From Candidatus Nitrosotenuis chungbukensis (lineage in GTDB: Archaea; Thermoproteota; Nitrososphaeria; Nitrososphaerales; Nitrosopumilaceae), in contig NZ_AVSQ01000012.1 of the NCBI RefSeq assembly GCF_000685395.1, positions 62,001 through 126,000 of the forward strand: a DNA stretch of 64,000 nucleotides. The letters run 5' to 3'. The stretch's first letter is position 1. The number at the start of each line of letters is the position of its first letter. A program made the position numbers and the translations under genes. Shown here piece after piece: positions 31,004 through 38,606 of the stretch. The notes beneath the pieces were generated by a model that was not told the DNA's origin, searched no databases, and was given only the letters and a program-made list of their open reading frames with translations.

Positions 31004-31417
31004 AACCGGCATGCCTGCCTTGTGCACGACGTAATTTGACACGCTGCCAAAGAAGACCTCTTTTATCGAGCCTCTGCCTCTTGCCCCGATTACTATAATG
31101 TCAAATTTCCTGTCTTTTGCATACTTGACAATCGTATATCCAGGATCGCCAAATGATATCTTTTTTTCAAAAACGATTCCGTTTTGCGCGCAATGCTTTT
31201 TTGCATATTCCATGTTTCTATCCGCATCCTTTAGCAGTTCTTTTTCTGGATACTGGATTGCCCGATATGCGCGCACTGGTACTCTTGGCAAGATGTAGAT
31301 TCCAGTAATCGTTGCCTGGCACTGCCTTGCAAGATAAATCGCATTGTCCAGGCCCCTAATGGAGTTTTTTGATCCATCCAAAGGAACTAGGATTCTCTTG
31401 ATTCCAGATCTCGACAT
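30989..31417 (-). CDS. Universal stress protein, ATP-binding type
   Basis: 142 residues; KRILVPLDGS start and GARGRGSIKEVFFGS (G-x2-G-x9-G-S). Very close in pattern to the Usp at 6171 (LDNAIYLARQCQATITGIY against LDEAIYLARECQATLFGIY), so these two are recent duplicates. Own promoter element at 41 bases. Confidence 0.89.
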   Translation of the reverse strand: MSRSGIKRILVPLDGSKNSIRGLDNAIYLARQCQATITGIYILPRVPVRAYRAIQYPEKELLKDADRNMEYAKKHCAQNGIVFEKKISFGDPGYTIVKYAKDRKFDIIVIGARGRGSIKEVFFGSVSNYVVHKAGMPVLIVK

Positions 31418-31457
31418 ACACGAATATTCTCTAAATTGTAATTAAACCAAGTGCTGC

Positions 31458-31475
31458 ATTATCATAGTTGATACT
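31458..31475 (-). promoter_or_regulatory. 18-bp element upstream of USP
   Basis: ATTATCA-tagt-TGATACT, 41 bases from the Usp ATG at 31417. Confidence 0.6.
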
Positions 31476-31558
31476 CACACCGATGATTTAATCCAAATTC
31501 TTTACTTTTAGCACGCAATTTAGAAAATAATTTTTAATATGGCTCAAGAGTTGATCAA

Positions 31559-33190
31559 ATGATGTTCCCAAAACTCATTGCATTTTCCATGTTGCTGATA
31601 TTTGCACTTTCATCTCAATTTGCGTATGCACAACACCATGGCGGAGAGCAAGCCCCGCCGGTAAGCTTTGGAGATAAACAGGTTACAGTAAGTGCTGCGC
31701 TTGAGCCTGCCGATTATACTCCAGGAAAAGGCACCGCAAACCTGAAAATCAGATTCTTTGACAGTAACACCAACACAAACATTGAGAGAGTAACATATAG
31801 AGTCGGAATCTATTACGACGGTCAACTAGTCGCAAACCAAATGTTCTTTGACAAAGACGGCGAGCTCGACTTGACTGTCAAGCCAAGATCCGAATGCGGG
31901 GAAAAGGAACCTTGGCGATGCACAAAATATGAGGGAGAAAAAGATCTAATTGTCCCAAATGCGCTGACCTCATCGGGAAACAATCCCCCAATAATCACAG
32001 GGCCGGTCTTTGACAAAAGTGGAACGTACCAGCTCAAGGTTGCCATTATTGGCGCAACAAACCCAAAAACGCAAACTGCACAGGACATTAACTTTGAGAC
32101 AAACATCAACATAGCTCAAGAGCAAAAATTCTCACTAAAAACGGCAAAAGGCGAAACCCCTGTAGCGGTAAAAGCGTTCCAAGATCCGTTATCTAGCTTG
32201 CAATTTAGCGAACAGACAAACTCGATATCATTTGCAATGCCGTTTCACTGGGAGCATGCAGAACACACACAGCTTGTAAGAAACCAGATTGAGATTCCAA
32301 AAAGTTTTGCCCCCTATCAGAACGTGAATGGCTTTAAGGGAACACTGAATGGAATCCCACTCTTTCCAAAAGACATACAGTTTGATCCATACTCAAGCAA
32401 GAACACAAACATAATTCATTTCCTCGTGACGGGAGAGGAGCTACAAATAATCAGTGGCAAGCAAAAAGTTGACTCGCACTCAATGCTTGTCGAGATTATC
32501 CCTGAATCTCCAAATGCAATAAAATCCTCAGATTTGAAATTTGTAAATGGATACAAGGCAACCATATCCTATGATACCAGGTATGGTGCAAGCAAAGACG
32601 TTTCATTCACATTTGCGTTTTTTGATCCCTCTGGAAATCTCGCAAAAGACATCCGGTATGCATACAGCGTAAAGGATTCCTCAGGAAAAGAGTTTGTAGT
32701 TAATACTGGAGGCAATCCGAACTTGCTTGGGATAAACGTACCAAGCGGCGTCGATTCAAGACTAATCACCATTCCATCAAAAGGAGCGTACACTTTACAA
32801 CTGATTCTGACCGGCAGTGGATTCCTCGACTTTGACCAGTTTGTTTTAGCAAGTATGCAATTTGACGTAAGCGAAACAAGGGCAGAAACTGCCTCTGTAC
32901 CTACAACTCAGCCTTCACAAACTATGATTCCTAACTGGATTCGAAGCAACGCAAAATGGTGGGCCGATGGGACAATTGGCGACTCTGACTTTGTCTCAGG
33001 AATCCAATATCTGATAAAGCAGGGAATTCTAAAGATCCCTCAGACGTCCTCCGGTCCTGCTTCTGATACAAATCAAATCCCCCCATGGGTAAAGAACAAC
33101 GCAAAATGGTGGGCCGATGGGACAATTGGCGACTCTGACTTTGTCTCAGGAATCCAATATCTGATAAAGCAGGGAATAATTCGAGTTTAG
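31559..33190 (+). CDS. Secreted protein with two AKWW repeats
   Basis: 543 residues. Signal peptide about 1-24 (cleavage after QFAYA), then HHGGEQ and a beta-rich ectodomain of about 430 residues with two Ig-like stretches (SAALEPADYTPGKGTANLKI; YKATISYDTRYGASKDVSFT). Residues 457-492 and 507-543 are two copies of a 36-residue unit centred on NAKWWADGTIGDSDF. No membrane anchor or sorting tail follows, so the unit itself may mediate wall or S-layer attachment (inference). No 18-bp element upstream; AT-rich TATA region TTTTTAATAT precedes the start. Confidence 0.78.
   Translation: MMFPKLIAFSMLLIFALSSQFAYAQHHGGEQAPPVSFGDKQVTVSAALEPADYTPGKGTANLKIRFFDSNTNTNIERVTYRVGIYYDGQLVANQMFFDKDGELDLTVKPRSECGEKEPWRCTKYEGEKDLIVPNALTSSGNNPPIITGPVFDKSGTYQLKVAIIGATNPKTQTAQDINFETNINIAQEQKFSLKTAKGETPVAVKAFQDPLSSLQFSEQTNSISFAMPFHWEHAEHTQLVRNQIEIPKSFAPYQNVNGFKGTLNGIPLFPKDIQFDPYSSKNTNIIHFLVTGEELQIISGKQKVDSHSMLVEIIPESPNAIKSSDLKFVNGYKATISYDTRYGASKDVSFTFAFFDPSGNLAKDIRYAYSVKDSSGKEFVVNTGGNPNLLGINVPSGVDSRLITIPSKGAYTLQLILTGSGFLDFDQFVLASMQFDVSETRAETASVPTTQPSQTMIPNWIRSNAKWWADGTIGDSDFVSGIQYLIKQGILKIPQTSSGPASDTNQIPPWVKNNAKWWADGTIGDSDFVSGIQYLIKQGIIRV
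32947..33027 (+). repeat. 81-bp exact direct repeat, copy 1
   Basis: Identical over 81 bases to 33097-33177, spaced 150 bases, inside the coding region for the AKWW units. Synonymous positions are also identical, which points to recent duplication or gene conversion. Confidence 0.92.
33097..33177 (+). repeat. 81-bp exact direct repeat, copy 2
   Basis: Second copy of the repeat at 32947-33027. The intervening 69 bases encode a non-repeated Ser/Pro/Asn linker. Confidence 0.92.
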
Positions 33191-33230
33191 CTCTGAAGCA
33201 TCGGATTATCTGGAAAAATTGCGTGACAGC

Positions 33231-33560
33231 CTAGATTGCTTTTTCCCCTTCTACTCCTGTCTTGATGTCTACTGTGCGGAGTACTGGGTGGACGAAAATT
33301 TTACCCTGGGTCGCATTCTCTCTAATTAGCTTGATTGCCTGCCCTTCCATGCTTTCTGGAATGAGCACTTCTAATACGTACTTGTCACCGAACTGGGGCA
33401 CAAAGACCTCGGTTCCCTTGGAGGCATGAATCTCTGGTGGCGGGTTCTTGCCTCGCCCTCTCTTTTTTGAAACTGTCAGCCCGCCTACGTTGATTTGCTT
33501 TAGAGCCTCGCTAATTGGCATCACTTCGTTTTTTGGAAGAATTATTTCTAATCTTATCAA
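33231..33560 (-). CDS. Divergent P-II-like protein next to amt
   Basis: 109 residues. MIRLEIILPKNEVMPISEAL and the T-loop-like KKRGRGKNPPPEIHASKGT align with P-II, but the B-loop is ATQGKIFVHPV instead of TGxxGDGKIF, losing the GDGK nucleotide-binding residues. It may therefore bind a different ligand or act as a fixed Amt partner. TTG start. Divergent from the ammonium transporter. Confidence 0.82.
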   Translation of the reverse strand: MIRLEIILPKNEVMPISEALKQINVGGLTVSKKRGRGKNPPPEIHASKGTEVFVPQFGDKYVLEVLIPESMEGQAIKLIRENATQGKIFVHPVLRTVDIKTGVEGEKAI

Positions 33561-33601
33561 TATCCTTTTTGGCGTGGTTCACAGTAAAATATCTTTTTTT
33601 G

Positions 33602-33619
33602 AATTCTACATCTGATAAC
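33602..33619 (-). promoter_or_regulatory. Variant 18-bp element upstream of P-II-like gene
   Basis: AATTCTA-catc-TGATAAC (core CTA-N4-TGA), 42 bases from the TTG at 33560. Confidence 0.45.
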
Positions 33620-33665
33620 AAATGGTGATCATTTGATCTCTAAATGATATGACAATTTACATTCT

Positions 33666-33683
33666 ATAATCAGATCGAGTAAT
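33666..33683 (+). promoter_or_regulatory. Degenerate 18-bp element upstream of amt
   Basis: ATAATCA-gatc-GAGTAAT: left arm recognisable, right arm weak. 41 bases before the GTG at 33724. Confidence 0.35.
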
Positions 33684-33710
33684 CTGGATCACAATTATAT
33701 ACTAAAAATA

Positions 33711-33723
33711 GTTCGAAACGAAT
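33711..33723 (+). promoter_or_regulatory. Near-palindrome at the amt start
   Basis: GTTCG-aaa-CGAAT ends one base before the GTG start. It resembles the inverse of the palindrome at the thermosome start (49445-49459). Could be a start-site operator; may be chance. Confidence 0.3.
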
Positions 33724-34998
33724 GTGCCAATCGATAGTGGTGACACAGCGTGGATACTCATAGCTGGAAGTTTGGTACTGCTGATGATTCCGGCGCTTGG
33801 GCTTTTTGAAGCTGGACTACTAAGAAAGAAAAACACTGTTTCAATTTTCATGCAAATATTCACCGGGCTGGCGCTTTTGAGCGTGATGTGGTTCATCTTT
33901 GGGTTTAGCTTGGTTTTTGGGCCTGACACTGGAGGTATTACCGGTAATCTTGACTATGTTTTTCTAAAGAACGTTCCTTTTAACGACTCGTTACATTTTG
34001 CTCCAACCATCCCTGGTGTGCTTTTTGCAAAATTCCAGCTCATGTTTGCTGCAATCACCCCGCTATTACTGACAGGTGTAATTGCTGAGCGGATGAAGTT
34101 TAGCTCATTTCTGTTGTTTATTGCAGCTTGGTCTATTTTGATTTACTATCCTCTGACACACTGGATCTGGGGCGGCGGATGGCTCGGTGCACTTGGAGTC
34201 TACGACTTTGCAGGAGGCATAGTCATCCACACAAGTGTCGGAATGGGCGCGCTTGCAGCAGCACTAGTTCTTGGAAAAAGAAAACACTATGGTCCGGCAA
34301 TAATGGTGCCGCATAGCATACCAATTGCAGTCTTGGGCTCATCATTACTCTGGCTTGGCTGGTTTGGATTCAATGCTGGAAGCGCTCTTGCGTCAGGCGG
34401 TGTTGCAGGAAATACGGTAATTGTGACTCACATGGCATCATCGATCTCTGCATTGATCTGGGTTGGACTCTCATGGATGAGAACTGGAAAGCCAAGTGTC
34501 GTCGCAGCAATAAATGGAGCTATTGCAGGTCTTGCAGGAATCACGCCGGCATCTGGATATGTGAGCGTAGAGCATTCATTTGTCATTGGAATTGCAATAG
34601 GCCTTGCGTCATACTGCGGCGTATTGCTAATCAAGGACAGACTAAAGATTGATGACGCGCTGGATGTAAGCTCTGTACACGGAATTGCCGGCATTATAGG
34701 ATCACTTGCGATAGGAATCTTTGCATCCTCTGCAATAAACCCAAGCGGGCCTGACGGCCTTTTGTTTGGCAATCCGATGCAACTTGTGACGCAAGGAATT
34801 GGTGTTGCAGTTGCGGCAGCGTTAGGATTTGGTGGAACCTATGCCATACTAAAGGTGCTCAAGTTTTTGGTTGGAATACGGGTATCAAAAGAAGTGGAGG
34901 AGTTGGGACTTGATATGGGAGAACACGCAGAACAGGCATATGCCGAAGAAGAAGAGTTCAAGCTAGACGACGAAGAACTAAAAGAACTGCACAAATAA
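33724..34998 (+). CDS. amt: Ammonium transporter Amt
   Basis: 424 residues, 11 predicted transmembrane segments. The twin pore histidines lie in VIHTSVGMG and SSVHGIAG; NAGSALASGG and the WIWGGGWL segment are family signatures. It takes up NH4+/NH3, the energy substrate of an ammonia oxidiser. The C-terminal 40 residues are highly acidic (GEHAEQAYAEEEEFKLDDEE), unlike the short basic-acidic tail of AmtB, and could be a regulatory contact. GTG start. Divergent from a P-II-like gene. Confidence 0.95.
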   Translation: MPIDSGDTAWILIAGSLVLLMIPALGLFEAGLLRKKNTVSIFMQIFTGLALLSVMWFIFGFSLVFGPDTGGITGNLDYVFLKNVPFNDSLHFAPTIPGVLFAKFQLMFAAITPLLLTGVIAERMKFSSFLLFIAAWSILIYYPLTHWIWGGGWLGALGVYDFAGGIVIHTSVGMGALAAALVLGKRKHYGPAIMVPHSIPIAVLGSSLLWLGWFGFNAGSALASGGVAGNTVIVTHMASSISALIWVGLSWMRTGKPSVVAAINGAIAGLAGITPASGYVSVEHSFVIGIAIGLASYCGVLLIKDRLKIDDALDVSSVHGIAGIIGSLAIGIFASSAINPSGPDGLLFGNPMQLVTQGIGVAVAAALGFGGTYAILKVLKFLVGIRVSKEVEELGLDMGEHAEQAYAEEEEFKLDDEELKELHK

Positions 34999-35012
34999 TA
35001 AAATAATTCATC

Positions 35013-35030
35013 TTTTTCTGATCTGAAAAT
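35013..35030 (+). promoter_or_regulatory. Variant 18-bp element upstream of mini zinc-finger gene
   Basis: TTTTTCT-gatc-TGAAAAT (core TCT-N4-TGA), 40 bases before the ATG at 35070. Confidence 0.45.
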
Positions 35031-35069
35031 CGACAGCTTGTTCAAATAAATTAACCTCTATCATCTGTC

Positions 35070-35195
35070 ATGGCAAAACAAATTTCGTACATATGCTGCG
35101 AATCTAAATTTGCAAGCAGAGACGATCTTTCAAAGCATGCCGGCATAACCCATAATGATGCAGGCCTTCTTGATGGTGCCATCAGGAAATTCTAG
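35070..35195 (+). CDS. 41-residue C2H2-like mini protein
   Basis: A short frame from ATG to TAG. YICCESKFASRDDLSKH...H reproduces the C-x3-F-x5-L-x2-H-x4-H half of a C2H2 finger, but the first Cys is adjacent to the second instead of two residues before it. Support for a real gene: the finger spacing, the promoter element at 40 bases, and a start codon of the next gene 3 bases after its stop. Probably a zinc-binding regulator or adaptor; function unknown. Confidence 0.6.
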   Translation: MAKQISYICCESKFASRDDLSKHAGITHNDAGLLDGAIRKF

Positions 35196-35198
35196 TTT

Positions 35199-35783
35199 AT
35201 GTATAAATCGATACTTGCAACTGGGGTAATTCTTGTGGTTATACTACATGTCTATTTCCCAACATCTGCTAACGGATTAGATGCTGCTAGCGACGCATCA
35301 GTTCAAAAAATCCAGTATCCTGACATCGCGCAATTGATGATGAAAAAGTACCAGTTGCAGGTGGAAGAAAAAAATTTTGAAATATTTTACAGACTAAGCA
35401 CAATCGAGGCAGTGGCTGAAAGTGGCACCGAGGATCATGATGCCCAAGTCATATCTATGGGAATCAATTCTGAGCGATCTTCTCTGATAATCAAGCTTGA
35501 CAACATACTTAATTCTGACATAATGTCCATCCGATTTCCAAAAGAAGTATTGTCTGCAGACAAGGAAAAATTCACACTTTTGATAAACGGGCAAGAAAAA
35601 GGATACGAGTTTTCTGTCTCTGGCAAGTATACAAATCTAATTTTTATCGTTCCAAAACAGACAACAGAAGTTGAAATCATAGGAACCAAGGTGATACCTG
35701 AATTTACCGGCGGGTTGCTCATTTTGGCTGCCGCTACAAGCCTTCTTTTTGTGAGATATTTTGGAAATAAATTAAGGATCTAG
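35199..35783 (+). CDS. Secreted protein with PEF-type C-terminal sorting tail
   Basis: 194 residues: signal peptide (about 1-22, ending PTSANG), a beta-rich ectodomain, and a C-terminal tripartite tail: IPEFTGG, a hydrophobic span (LLILAAATSLLFVRYF) and a basic end (GNKLRI). This is the layout of archaeosortase-type PEF-CTERM/PEFG-CTERM tails of thaumarchaea, with TG inserted after PEF. It follows the mini zinc-finger gene by 3 bases, so they form an operon. Ectodomain function unknown. Confidence 0.72.
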   Translation: MYKSILATGVILVVILHVYFPTSANGLDAASDASVQKIQYPDIAQLMMKKYQLQVEEKNFEIFYRLSTIEAVAESGTEDHDAQVISMGINSERSSLIIKLDNILNSDIMSIRFPKEVLSADKEKFTLLINGQEKGYEFSVSGKYTNLIFIVPKQTTEVEIIGTKVIPEFTGGLLILAAATSLLFVRYFGNKLRI

Positions 35784-35785
35784 TC

Positions 35786-36598
35786 CTAGGCGTACTCTTG
35801 CATTTTTTCTGATAACAAAGTCAGACAAATATCCCATGGACTAATTGCCTGATCCTTGTACACCACATAGGGATGCATCATGCCAAACATGATGCTGGAG
35901 AGCTCATTTACGTTCAAATCCTTTGTAATTATTTTAGCGTATTCAAAGCCAAAATCAACTACTGGCAAGTCAAGAAAGTTATTGATGTTTTTTAGATAAT
36001 TAAAATCGGTTGCAATTTTTTCAATAATTATACGATCGCTTATGAACTGATTTGAATTTTCCAAGAGCAGCTTTCGGGTTTTGTGCTTTAACATCATGTT
36101 TATGACACTGTTTACCGTCGCATCAACTTTGAATGTGATTGCTTTTTTCTTTGGCATCTCTGATATTGTCATTTCCGTCATGGAGCTTTTTCCAATCTCA
36201 AGTAGCTTACGAGCAGATATTGCAGAATAACCGCCAATGAAATTTGGTATTATGGAAAAAGCTCTACCCGTCTGCTTCCACGCCTCGATAACATCTCTGA
36301 GCTTTGTTGTGCCTGAAACACTAGTTATCTGGGTAGACATTACACTTTCTACACTGTTTTCAAAAAGGTTGTATGTGGGATTTGATAATATGCGCTCGAT
36401 AATTTCCCTGCCACCTACGATCCCAAGCGGTTTGTTATCTCCATTTGTGACAATAAGGGAATCTGTCATGGATTCCAAATACGGTATGAGCAGTCCAATC
36501 GCTTCCTGAACATTGCTTTGTTTTTGTACGCTTACGCACGGCGTGTTTGTTAATGATAAAGGCAAAAGATCTCTTAGCGCAAATTCAGAAATTTTCAA
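35786..36598 (-). CDS. Divergent CBS-domain protein
   Basis: 270 residues. Only the first module is clear (VSVQKQSNVQEAIGLLIPYL, DNKPLGIVGGREIIERIL); the second and third are degenerate, with tyrosine- and lysine-rich segments and a C-terminal YKDQAISPWDICLTLLSEKM that repeats the CBS ending. TTG start with an almost perfect element 42 bases upstream. Ligand binding may be lost or altered. Convergent with the sorting-tail protein. Confidence 0.7.
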   Translation of the reverse strand: MKISEFALRDLLPLSLTNTPCVSVQKQSNVQEAIGLLIPYLESMTDSLIVTNGDNKPLGIVGGREIIERILSNPTYNLFENSVESVMSTQITSVSGTTKLRDVIEAWKQTGRAFSIIPNFIGGYSAISARKLLEIGKSSMTEMTISEMPKKKAITFKVDATVNSVINMMLKHKTRKLLLENSNQFISDRIIIEKIATDFNYLKNINNFLDLPVVDFGFEYAKIITKDLNVNELSSIMFGMMHPYVVYKDQAISPWDICLTLLSEKMQEYA

Positions 36599-36639
36599 TC
36601 AAATCCTTGCTGGAATCATGCGTTTTAATTCATTTTTTG

Positions 36640-36657
36640 ATTATCAAATGTGATAAA
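36640..36657 (-). promoter_or_regulatory. 18-bp element upstream of divergent CBS gene
   Basis: ATTATCA-aatg-TGATAAA, 42 bases from the TTG at 36598. In the rightward direction it faces a hairpin at 36703-36730, but no TATA is evident. Confidence 0.6.
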
Positions 36658-36972
36658 CAATGAATCGAATGGCAAAAAGCATTCCTAGGGTATGATGATT
36701 TTAGATTTCTAGAATATGAATCTGAAATCTCCCTTATTCTTAATAGATCTCAATTTGAATTCTGGATAATGTAGGACAAAAACATAATTTGTTTTACAGA
36801 TGACTAGTCACTGGCACGCGTGATTAGGTGTTGATCAGTAAGCATTGGTCTACCAGCCTTGTTGCTATTGGCATATCGTGATTTTTGTGCCAGTGACATC
36901 TATGAATAGCACAAGCAAACCGTCTAATTCAATCCCAATTCTTAAGTATCATATGCAAAATCGTTTGTTAAA
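36658..36972. other. Long intergenic region with two inverted repeats
   Basis: A 7-bp hairpin stem occurs at 36703-36709/36724-36730. A perfect 11-bp inverted repeat, GTCACTGGCAC at 36807-36817 and its complement at 36887-36897, encloses 69 bases with a small inner hairpin (TTGG-tcta-CCAG). No ORF of note. It may encode a structured RNA; strand not determined. Confidence 0.4.
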
Positions 36973-38520
36973 TTGAAAGAAATCGGTATACTCGTGGTGT
37001 TTTTGCTAGCAGGAGGAATATATCCGGCATTTGCTGATTACGTGGAGCCGACTGCACAAGAACAACAATTGTACAATCGGCTGCTTGCGGACTTTACAAA
37101 ACTAAGCGTACAAAAAACGGATGTAAGCAAAGTACTGGAATCATTTTCAGCTCCCATCACAATATCATTTCCGTGCGATTCTGATGACCTTAACAGCTAT
37201 GTTACTGCTGCCGTGAAAACAAAACTTGCAAAATTTGATAATAACCTAAGCCATGAGGGAACTACCACGGGCGGGATATATTCCTGGAAGTGTAGTATTA
37301 CATCATCTGGTGGAAAAATAACAATTAGCTGTGAAAACGAATTAATGATAAACTCTGATGCCATATTGGCAAGTACTGAGAGGAACCAAAAAATAAAACA
37401 AGTTGAGGATCTGGTAATTTTGTATCATGAACTTCTTCACGGCCAGCTTATGATTGACGCGATGAACTCATCAGACACTTGGCACAACAATGTCTGCAAT
37501 AAAACGCCGCAAGACGATCTTGATTACTCATATACTGATGCAAACCACAAGGTGATTACGCCGCTTCAGACAGAGTTTGCTACACAGCTAGTCAAAAACG
37601 CGGGGGGAGAAATGAAGATTGAAGAAGTAACTCCAGAAGAGACCGATTCTGGAACATTCATAAAAAAAATTGGCAGCCTGTACGACTATCCTGATTACGC
37701 AGCAAATGGAATAGAGGTCTCTGCAAGAGCATATAATATTATGAATATGAAAATCGCTTCAGAAAAAACCGACATCGTGCTTTCTGGTACACTTTCAAAC
37801 ACGACACAATCTGGAATTGTCTGGCTCTACATATTTGAAAATGTTAACGAAGAACCGCAAACAAAAATACAAACTATCAATGAAACCCCAAAAAAAGAAT
37901 CGACAGAAATCCCTCCATGGGTAAAGAACAACGCAAAATGGTGGTCTGAGGGAACGATTGGTGATTCTGACTTTATTTTGGGAATAAAATTTCTAATAGA
38001 ACACAACGTAATTGTAATTCCGCCGACTACACAAGGGCAATCCGGGCCACAGGAAGTTCCTTCCTGGGTAAAGAACAACGCAAAATGGTGGTCACAGGGG
38101 GCGATCACCGACTCTGATTTTGTTTCCGGCATCCAGTATTTGGTAAGAAATGGAATAATGCAAGTTGGTCCTACCGCAAATGTAGAATCAGTCCCAGTAC
38201 AGTCAAATTCTACAAGCGGCATAATCCAAGTAAGCAGCGGAACCATTCAACTAAACAACTATTGGTTTGAAAAAACCCCCTACAAATCAATTCGCGTAGA
38301 GGTTTCAGGCGTGGTTGACGACTCAAAGACCGGGGCATATGTGATTCTGACGATAATCAAGCCTGATCAAACTTTTTTTGAGCTAAAGGGAATAGTCACA
38401 AAGAGTGGCGAATTTATCGTTCCGCTTATGCTTGACGCAAGTTCATTGGTTGGGCAGTACAAAGTTGTGGCCAAATACAACGCTGCAGAAATTGGTGCGG
38501 CCTCATTTAATGTGGAATAA
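36973..38520 (+). CDS. Secreted HExxH protein with two AKWW repeats
   Basis: 515 residues; TTG start and signal peptide (about 1-21, ending YPAFA). HELLH at residues 152-156 is a zinc-metallopeptidase signature in a helix (VILYHELLHGQLMIDAM); WHNNVCNK and later acidic residues could supply the third ligand. Two AKWW units (about residues 315-350 and 358-393) follow a Ser/Pro/Glu linker, then a C-terminal Ig-like domain of about 100 residues. No membrane tail. Protease activity is inferred from the motif only. Confidence 0.72.
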   Translation: MKEIGILVVFLLAGGIYPAFADYVEPTAQEQQLYNRLLADFTKLSVQKTDVSKVLESFSAPITISFPCDSDDLNSYVTAAVKTKLAKFDNNLSHEGTTTGGIYSWKCSITSSGGKITISCENELMINSDAILASTERNQKIKQVEDLVILYHELLHGQLMIDAMNSSDTWHNNVCNKTPQDDLDYSYTDANHKVITPLQTEFATQLVKNAGGEMKIEEVTPEETDSGTFIKKIGSLYDYPDYAANGIEVSARAYNIMNMKIASEKTDIVLSGTLSNTTQSGIVWLYIFENVNEEPQTKIQTINETPKKESTEIPPWVKNNAKWWSEGTIGDSDFILGIKFLIEHNVIVIPPTTQGQSGPQEVPSWVKNNAKWWSQGAITDSDFVSGIQYLVRNGIMQVGPTANVESVPVQSNSTSGIIQVSSGTIQLNNYWFEKTPYKSIRVEVSGVVDDSKTGAYVILTIIKPDQTFFELKGIVTKSGEFIVPLMLDASSLVGQYKVVAKYNAAEIGAASFNVE

Positions 38521-38606
38521 AATCTAAATAAACTCCAAACACTCTGCGCATGAAATTCAAAATTGATCGAACTGCAGATGTGGTTCTGAATCCCTAAATT
38601 CGTATA

